From NCBI GenBank assembly GCA_016302225.1, contig JAEDOB010000084.1, positions 1-8,282 of the forward strand: a stretch of 8,282 nucleotides of DNA, in the 5' to 3' direction. This document shows positions 5,536 to 8,282 of the stretch, in pieces. This stretch comes from Oscillospiraceae bacterium (GTDB lineage: Bacteria > Bacillota > Clostridia > Oscillospirales > Ruminococcaceae). Numbering within the stretch: position 1 is the first letter of the stretch; each line of letters begins with the position of its first letter. Below the pieces are notes generated by a model, which was given only the letters and a program-made list of their open reading frames with translations, did no database searches and was not told the DNA's origin. A program made the translations under genes and the position numbers.

Positions 5536-6215
5536 GACACATCGCTTTTGGGAAGGTCGGCTTTTACGGCAATAAGGAACTTTATCTTCTTTCCTTCCTC
5601 CATAAACATCTTCTCGTGTTCGGTCATAACATTGAACTCATAGCCCGAAGTGTGCAGGTCGCGGGTGATATACTTTATCTCAAAGCCCGATTCTGCGAAA
5701 TATTCCAGAGATTCCTCGAAAAGCTCGTCATCGTCCGTCTTGAAATGTATCTCACAGCCGTCCTTTAAAATGGGACGGTACTGCATAAGCTGCCTTGTGT
5801 GAGTCAGGCGGCGCTTTTTGTGACCCTTTTTCGGCCATGGATTGCAGAAATTTATGTATATGCGGTCGATGCTTTGCTCGTCCATGCAGGCGGTGCGGAG
5901 CATTTCAATGTTCTGGGAGATAAGGCGGATATTTTCGGGTGTCTTTCCCGCTTCGGCAAATGCCTTTTCGATGGTGCGCCTTGCAACGCCCAGCATATCG
6001 CTTTTAATGTCCATAGCAATATAGTTTATGTCGGGGTGAAGCAGTGCAGACTGTGCCGCAAAGCCGCCCTTTCCGCAGCCCAGCTCCAGATAAACGGGGG
6101 CATTGCTTTCTCCGAACAGCTTGTCCCATTTTCCTTCAAGCTCCGATGCAACTGGGATATAGTAGGGGCAGGCGTCCAGCTCGGGCTGTGCCCATTTTTT
6201 CTTTCTGATTCTCAT
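5529..6215 (-). CDS. trmB: tRNA (guanine-N7-)-methyltransferase TrmB
   Basis: TrmB transfers a methyl group from S-adenosylmethionine to N7 of G46 in the tRNA variable loop, in the cytoplasm (EC 2.1.1.33). The 228-residue protein has the usual length. The SAM-binding motif I is YLELGCGKGGF (42-52), followed by the acidic ribose-contact segment YIAMDIKSDML (65-75) and QNIEML (101-106). The family signature NPWPKK.H.KRRLTH lies at 125-139, with Cys124 before it where Asp is common. The C-terminal EFNVMTEHEKMFMEEGKKI (193-211) matches the conserved T.(Y/F)E substrate-recognition end. ATG at 6215 is chosen because AAGGAG lies directly upstream and RKKKWAQPEL begins the conserved region; a longer in-frame extension upstream would include the leader hairpin. 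It is the first gene of a two-gene unit and overlaps the STAS-like gene by one base. Confidence 0.95.
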   Translation of the reverse strand: MRIRKKKWAQPELDACPYYIPVASELEGKWDKLFGESNAPVYLELGCGKGGFAAQSALLHPDINYIAMDIKSDMLGVARRTIEKAFAEAGKTPENIRLISQNIEMLRTACMDEQSIDRIYINFCNPWPKKGHKKRRLTHTRQLMQYRPILKDGCEIHFKTDDDELFEESLEYFAESGFEIKYITRDLHTSGYEFNVMTEHEKMFMEEGKKIKFLIAVKADLPKSDVSD

Positions 6216-6252
6216 AGCTTTCTCCTTGTTTTTCCTAAATATTCCGAATAAC

Positions 6253-6285
6253 GTGCCATTCCCCGTAAATTTCGGAGAATGGCAC
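6253..6285 (-). promoter_or_regulatory. Strong 13-bp hairpin at the 5' end of the trmB transcript
   Basis: On the minus strand GTGCCATTCTCCG (6285-6273) pairs with CGGGGAATGGCAC (6265-6253) around a seven-base loop, with a single T-G pair. The stem begins only a few nucleotides after the predicted start of transcription (about 6291). No T-tract follows, so it is not an intrinsic terminator. It could stabilise the 5' end or act as a protein or RNA control site. Confidence 0.65.
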
Positions 6286-6297
6286 ACGCATATTTAT

Positions 6298-6326
6298 ATT
6301 ATACTGTAAAAATTTTCGGTTGTCAA
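6298..6326 (-). promoter_or_regulatory. Perfect-consensus SigA promoter for trmB
   Basis: On the minus strand TTGACA (6326-6321) and TATAAT (6303-6298) are separated by exactly 17 bp. Both hexamers match the consensus fully. The predicted start of transcription near 6291 leaves a leader of about 76 nt before ATG at 6215. Confidence 0.9.
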
Positions 6327-6387
6327 TTGTTTTGCGAAAAGTGTCACGGAAATCAATTTTCACATAATTCCAAACAAATATGATTAT

Positions 6388-6471
6388 GTAGGGGCGACCA
6401 TTGGTCGCCCGCAGTGCCGCATAAAACCGAAAAATATAGCGTATCTGCGGGCGGTCGATGACCGCCCCTAC
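6388..6471. repeat. 84-bp nested inverted repeat (GTAGGGGCGACC-type intergenic element)
   Basis: Two 27-bp arms, 6388-6414 and 6445-6471, are imperfect inverted copies of each other. They begin GTAGGGGCG and end CGCCCCTAC and are separated by a 30-bp A/T-richer centre. Each arm is itself a palindrome: GGGCGACC/GGTCGCCC in the left arm and GGGCGGTC/GACCGCCC in the right. The two stems differ by paired substitutions that keep base pairing, which points to selection on the fold. I recall similar GGGGCGACC repeats scattered between genes in Clostridia genomes, but could not search here. It carries no open reading frame and lies between dpaB and the trmB promoter. It may behave as a REP/MITE-type element or as a transcript-end hairpin for dpaAB; no T-tract follows either arm. 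Confidence 0.85.
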
Positions 6472-6505
6472 TAAAATTCGTTGTAAATTGAATTCCGTGG
6501 TTTCG

Positions 6506-7105
6506 TCAAAGTAAAATCGGCTGTAACTGCCTTCCTTCCATAGCGGCAATGGCAGCTTCGGGAATTTTCGTGAAATCCGCTGCCGCAGAACGTGGCTTCT
6601 TTTCGGCATCGTCCTGACGAATGGGGACGAAATAGAAGCATCTGCGGTTCATAAGGTCGCCGATATTTCTTGCACAGCCCGAAAGTGCGTCGTTTGTGGA
6701 CAGGGCAATAAGTACGGGACGCTCATTTCGTATATGGCTTTTGACCGCCATTGTAACGGGAGTGTCTATGATGTCCAGAGCCAGCTTGGAGATGGTATTT
6801 CCCGTGCAGGGGGCGATTATCAAAAGGTCAAAAAGCTTTTTGGGACCGATAGGCTCGGCGGCGGCAATGTCGGAGATGATAGGCTTGCCGCAGGTGTCCT
6901 CCAGAAATTTTCGGTGGCTTTCCGCCGTGCCGAATTTGGTGTCTGTGGAATATGCGTTGTATGACATAATGGGCGTAAGGTCGGCACCTGTGGCTTTCAG
7001 GGCTTCCAGCTGTGCGAAAGCCTTTGAAAAGGTGCAAAATGACCCGCAGACCGCAAAGCCTATCCTCTTGCCCCTGATTTTTTCAAGAATTTCATCGGAT
7101 ATCAA
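6506..7105 (-). CDS. dpaB: Dipicolinate synthase subunit B (SpoVFB)
   Basis: DpaB and DpaA form dipicolinate synthase, which makes pyridine-2,6-dicarboxylate from a lysine-pathway intermediate in the mother cell. The product is loaded into the forespore core for heat resistance. The 199-residue protein has the usual length and a flavoprotein-like fold: KRIGFAVCGSFCTF (13-26) is the opening loop, NAYSTDTKFGTAE (50-62) follows, and LLIIAPCTGNTISKLA (94-109) is the nucleotide-binding-like turn. IRNERPVLIALSTNDALSG (125-143), FVPIRQDD (159-166) and the end QLQPILL match the family closely. The start is TTG at 7105, overlapping the dpaA stop (TTGA) and preceded by AAGGAG with about 9-nt spacing. 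Overlap and a shared promoter make it the second gene of the dpaAB operon. Confidence 0.95.
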   Translation of the reverse strand: MISDEILEKIRGKRIGFAVCGSFCTFSKAFAQLEALKATGADLTPIMSYNAYSTDTKFGTAESHRKFLEDTCGKPIISDIAAAEPIGPKKLFDLLIIAPCTGNTISKLALDIIDTPVTMAVKSHIRNERPVLIALSTNDALSGCARNIGDLMNRRCFYFVPIRQDDAEKKPRSAAADFTKIPEAAIAAMEGRQLQPILL

Positions 7106-7974
7106 GAGTGTTCGCTCCTTTCTTCCAGAATGTTGTAAATGGCGGAGGCGATGATCTTCCCAGCAGTCAAGGGCGCAGTTTTTCCGGGCAGGGACAGGGC
7201 ATGAATGGTTTTTATGCAGGAACGTTCCGCAGCACGGAAATCAACGCCGCCCGGCTTTGATGCAAGGTCTATCAGCAAACAGTCCGATTTAAGGGACAGT
7301 AATCTTTCCTCATCAAAGATAAGATTTGGGACGGTGTTGAAGATTATCCCGAATTTGTAAAGCTCCCCGTCTATTTCGGAGATGTTCAGGGGAGTACAGC
7401 CGTAAATCTCAGCCCATGCCAGATCGGAGTATTTCCGTGCCGCCGCCGTGACCTTTGCGCCCATGGCAGTGAGAATTTTTATAAGCACCTTGGCAATGCG
7501 CCCCATGCCCGTGATAAGTATCTGCTGACCGTAGATGGTTTCGTCCGTTTCGCTGATGGCGATCTGAACCGCACCTTCGGCAGTGGGGACGGCGTTTAGC
7601 ACCGCCAGCTCTTCACGGTCAAGATAATCGCAGACCGCAAAGCCCTGTTCCTCGAAATACCTATGTATCTCTGACTGAATTTTCCCGCCGAAAACAATAC
7701 CGCCCGGCTTGATGCCCGCAGACAGCTCCCTGATAGTGGGGCAGCAGCCGCAAAGGGGACAGTTCAGCGTAACGCCGTCTGCCGAAACGGGGAGGGGGAG
7801 CACCAGACAGTCCGCCTTTTCGGGCAGTTCGGAAGCTTTATTTATGGAAATTATGTCGGAATTCTCGAAAAGCTTTCCGTCAAAGCCTATGGTGCTGACC
7901 ATATCATTTTCGGAAAGTGTGCGGGCAAGGCTCACCGAGCGCATATCCCCGCCTGCCACAAGGAAGGTTTTCAT
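7102..7974 (-). CDS. dpaA: Dipicolinate synthase subunit A (SpoVFA)
   Basis: This is the NAD(P)-binding subunit of dipicolinate synthase, acting with DpaB in the mother cell cytoplasm. At 290 residues it is close to the Bacillus protein. The N-terminal domain opens with FLVAGGDMRSVSLARTL (4-20), and CLVLPLPVSADGVTLN follows at 56-71. The central REELAVLNAVPTAEGA (120-135) leads to the Rossmann nucleotide site ILITGMGRIAKVLIKIL (152-168), with the GxGxxA turn. DLASKPGGVDF (236-246) and LSLPGKTAPLTAG (260-272) are further family hallmarks. ATG at 7974 is preceded by AGAGGTGG. The gene ends in a four-base overlap with dpaB. Upstream is a sigma-K-like promoter, as expected for a late mother-cell operon. 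Its presence implies that the host forms endospores. Confidence 0.95.
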   Translation of the reverse strand: MKTFLVAGGDMRSVSLARTLSENDMVSTIGFDGKLFENSDIISINKASELPEKADCLVLPLPVSADGVTLNCPLCGCCPTIRELSAGIKPGGIVFGGKIQSEIHRYFEEQGFAVCDYLDREELAVLNAVPTAEGAVQIAISETDETIYGQQILITGMGRIAKVLIKILTAMGAKVTAAARKYSDLAWAEIYGCTPLNISEIDGELYKFGIIFNTVPNLIFDEERLLSLKSDCLLIDLASKPGGVDFRAAERSCIKTIHALSLPGKTAPLTAGKIIASAIYNILEERSEHS

Positions 7975-8006
7975 AACGCCACCTCTTTTGGTTTCTTTGA
8001 ATAATA

Positions 8007-8033
8007 CAGTATATGCGGCAGATGGGGATTGGT
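8007..8033 (-). promoter_or_regulatory. Candidate sigma-K promoter for dpaAB
   Basis: On the minus strand CATATACTG (8015-8007) fits the sigma-K -10 pattern CATANNNTA at all but the last base. AC (8033-8032) lies 16 bp upstream, matching the short sigma-K -35. In Bacillus the equivalent operon is sigma-K dependent. No matching SigA -35 is present for the overlapping TATACT. Confidence 0.5.
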
Positions 8034-8109
8034 GAGTGCGGCGAAAAAGAAAATTGTCGGGCTGTTCAATTAATCTGTTGAAAAACCTGTGAAAAATTTC
8101 AATCTCCTA

Positions 8110-8138
8110 TTGAAAAATCAATTTTTATATAGTATAAT
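8110..8138 (+). promoter_or_regulatory. SigA promoter for the trkA-like gene
   Basis: TTGAAA (8110-8115) and TATAAT (8133-8138) are separated by exactly 17 bp; the -10 is perfect and the -35 matches five of six. Transcription would start near 8145, immediately before the structured leader. A short inverted repeat, ATTGA/TCAAT (8109-8122), overlaps the -35. Confidence 0.8.
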
Positions 8139-8147
8139 AATTTAAAA

Positions 8148-8217
8148 GCGTCCCGAAGATGTTCAGGGAAATTTTATCTAACATTTGTTAGGTAAGCTTA
8201 GGACGCAAATGTTTTTT
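8148..8217 (+). promoter_or_regulatory. Structured leader with mutually exclusive folds (candidate riboswitch or attenuator)
   Basis: One fold is a three-way junction. Its closing stem is GCGTCC (8148-8153) with GGACGC (8201-8206). The inner hairpins are CCCGAA/TTC-A-GGG (8153-8167) and TATCTAAC/GTTAGGTA (8176-8183 with 8187-8194). The other fold is an intrinsic terminator, AACATTTG (8180-8187) with CAAATGTT (8206-8213), running straight into TTTT. The terminator strands take bases from the third hairpin and the closing stem, so the two folds exclude each other. I do not recognise a known aptamer. It is too short for, and lacks the motifs I know of, the c-di-AMP (ydaO) switch often found before potassium genes. 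Confidence 0.6.
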
Positions 8218-8234
8218 GAAGGCGGAATTGTATT

Positions 8235-8282
8235 ATGAACATAATCGTTGTCGGCTGCGGAAAGGTCGGCGCTAATCTGGCA
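8235..8282 (+). CDS. trkA: TrkA-like potassium-uptake regulatory subunit, N-terminal fragment
   Basis: Only the first 16 codons are visible before the window ends. The sequence MNIIVVGCGKVGANLA is the first strand and GxGxxG dinucleotide-binding turn typical of TrkA/KtrA RCK-N domains. These are cytoplasmic subunits that bind NAD(H) or ATP and gate a membrane potassium transporter. Other Rossmann proteins can begin in a similar way, but the IIVVGCGKVG opening is characteristic. ATG at 8235 is preceded by AAGGCGGA (8219-8226), a moderate ribosome binding site. A consensus promoter and a terminator-containing leader lie directly upstream, suggesting control of transcription elongation. Confidence 0.7.
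   Translation, partial: MNIIVVGCGKVGANLA

Noticed and set aside
5799..6251. A 150-codon open frame on the plus strand
   Set aside because: It is antisense to trmB, whose SAM-binding and NPWPKK motifs are unmistakable, and it has no family resemblance.
7997..8040. SigA promoter for dpaA using TATACT as -10
   Set aside because: No acceptable -35 lies 16-18 bp upstream. The overlapping sigma-K pattern fits better with the function of the operon.
8148..8217. c-di-AMP (ydaO-type) riboswitch before trkA
   Set aside because: The leader is much shorter than that family and I do not see its conserved motifs. The genomic context fits, but the sequence does not.

Overview
The window looks like chromosomal DNA from a spore-forming, motile Firmicute of class Clostridia, plausibly an Oscillospiraceae/Ruminococcus-type gut or rumen bacterium. 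The grounds are the dipicolinate synthase pair dpaAB (made only by endospore formers), a methyl-accepting chemotaxis-type protein, AAGGAG-type ribosome binding sites, several near-perfect SigA promoters, T-tract terminators, and a nested GGGGCGACC-type palindromic repeat that I associate with this group. The genus is inference. No phage, transposase, CRISPR, tRNA or rRNA is visible.

Layout. Bases 1-201 (minus) are the first 67 codons of thiC. Upstream lie a TPP riboswitch with an intrinsic terminator and a consensus SigA promoter. An AT-rich gap leads to a plus-strand group: a transmembrane chemoreceptor-like protein (723-2285), a tiny membrane protein whose good start site is out of frame with its body (2286-2504), and a small zinc-ribbon protein (2534-2761), closed by a strong terminator at 2768-2806. 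Convergent to this, on the minus strand, are a tandem flavodoxin-fold, cysteine-rich putative oxidoreductase (3529-4878) and a four-helix membrane protein with a long coiled-coil loop (2822-3511). They share one promoter whose spacer carries a perfect 14-bp palindrome.

A second minus-strand unit has trmB (tRNA m7G46 methyltransferase, 5529-6215) overlapping a small STAS-like protein (5110-5529). It has its own consensus promoter, a 13-bp hairpin at the very 5' end of the transcript and a terminator at the end. Upstream of it lies an 84-bp nested inverted repeat (6388-6471). The dpaA-dpaB operon (7974 down to 6506, minus) follows, with a sigma-K-like promoter, fitting mother-cell expression late in sporulation. 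At the right edge a plus-strand trkA-like potassium-uptake regulator begins (8235 onward). Its roughly 90-nt leader can fold into two mutually exclusive structures, one of them an intrinsic terminator.

The genes are mostly ordinary metabolism, tRNA modification and sporulation. The distinctive content is in RNA and DNA signals: the unassigned trkA leader, the hairpin-capped trmB leader, a 14-nt complementarity between the 3' UTR and the start codon of the STAS-like gene, the palindrome inside the flavoprotein promoter, and the nested repeat with compensatory changes.
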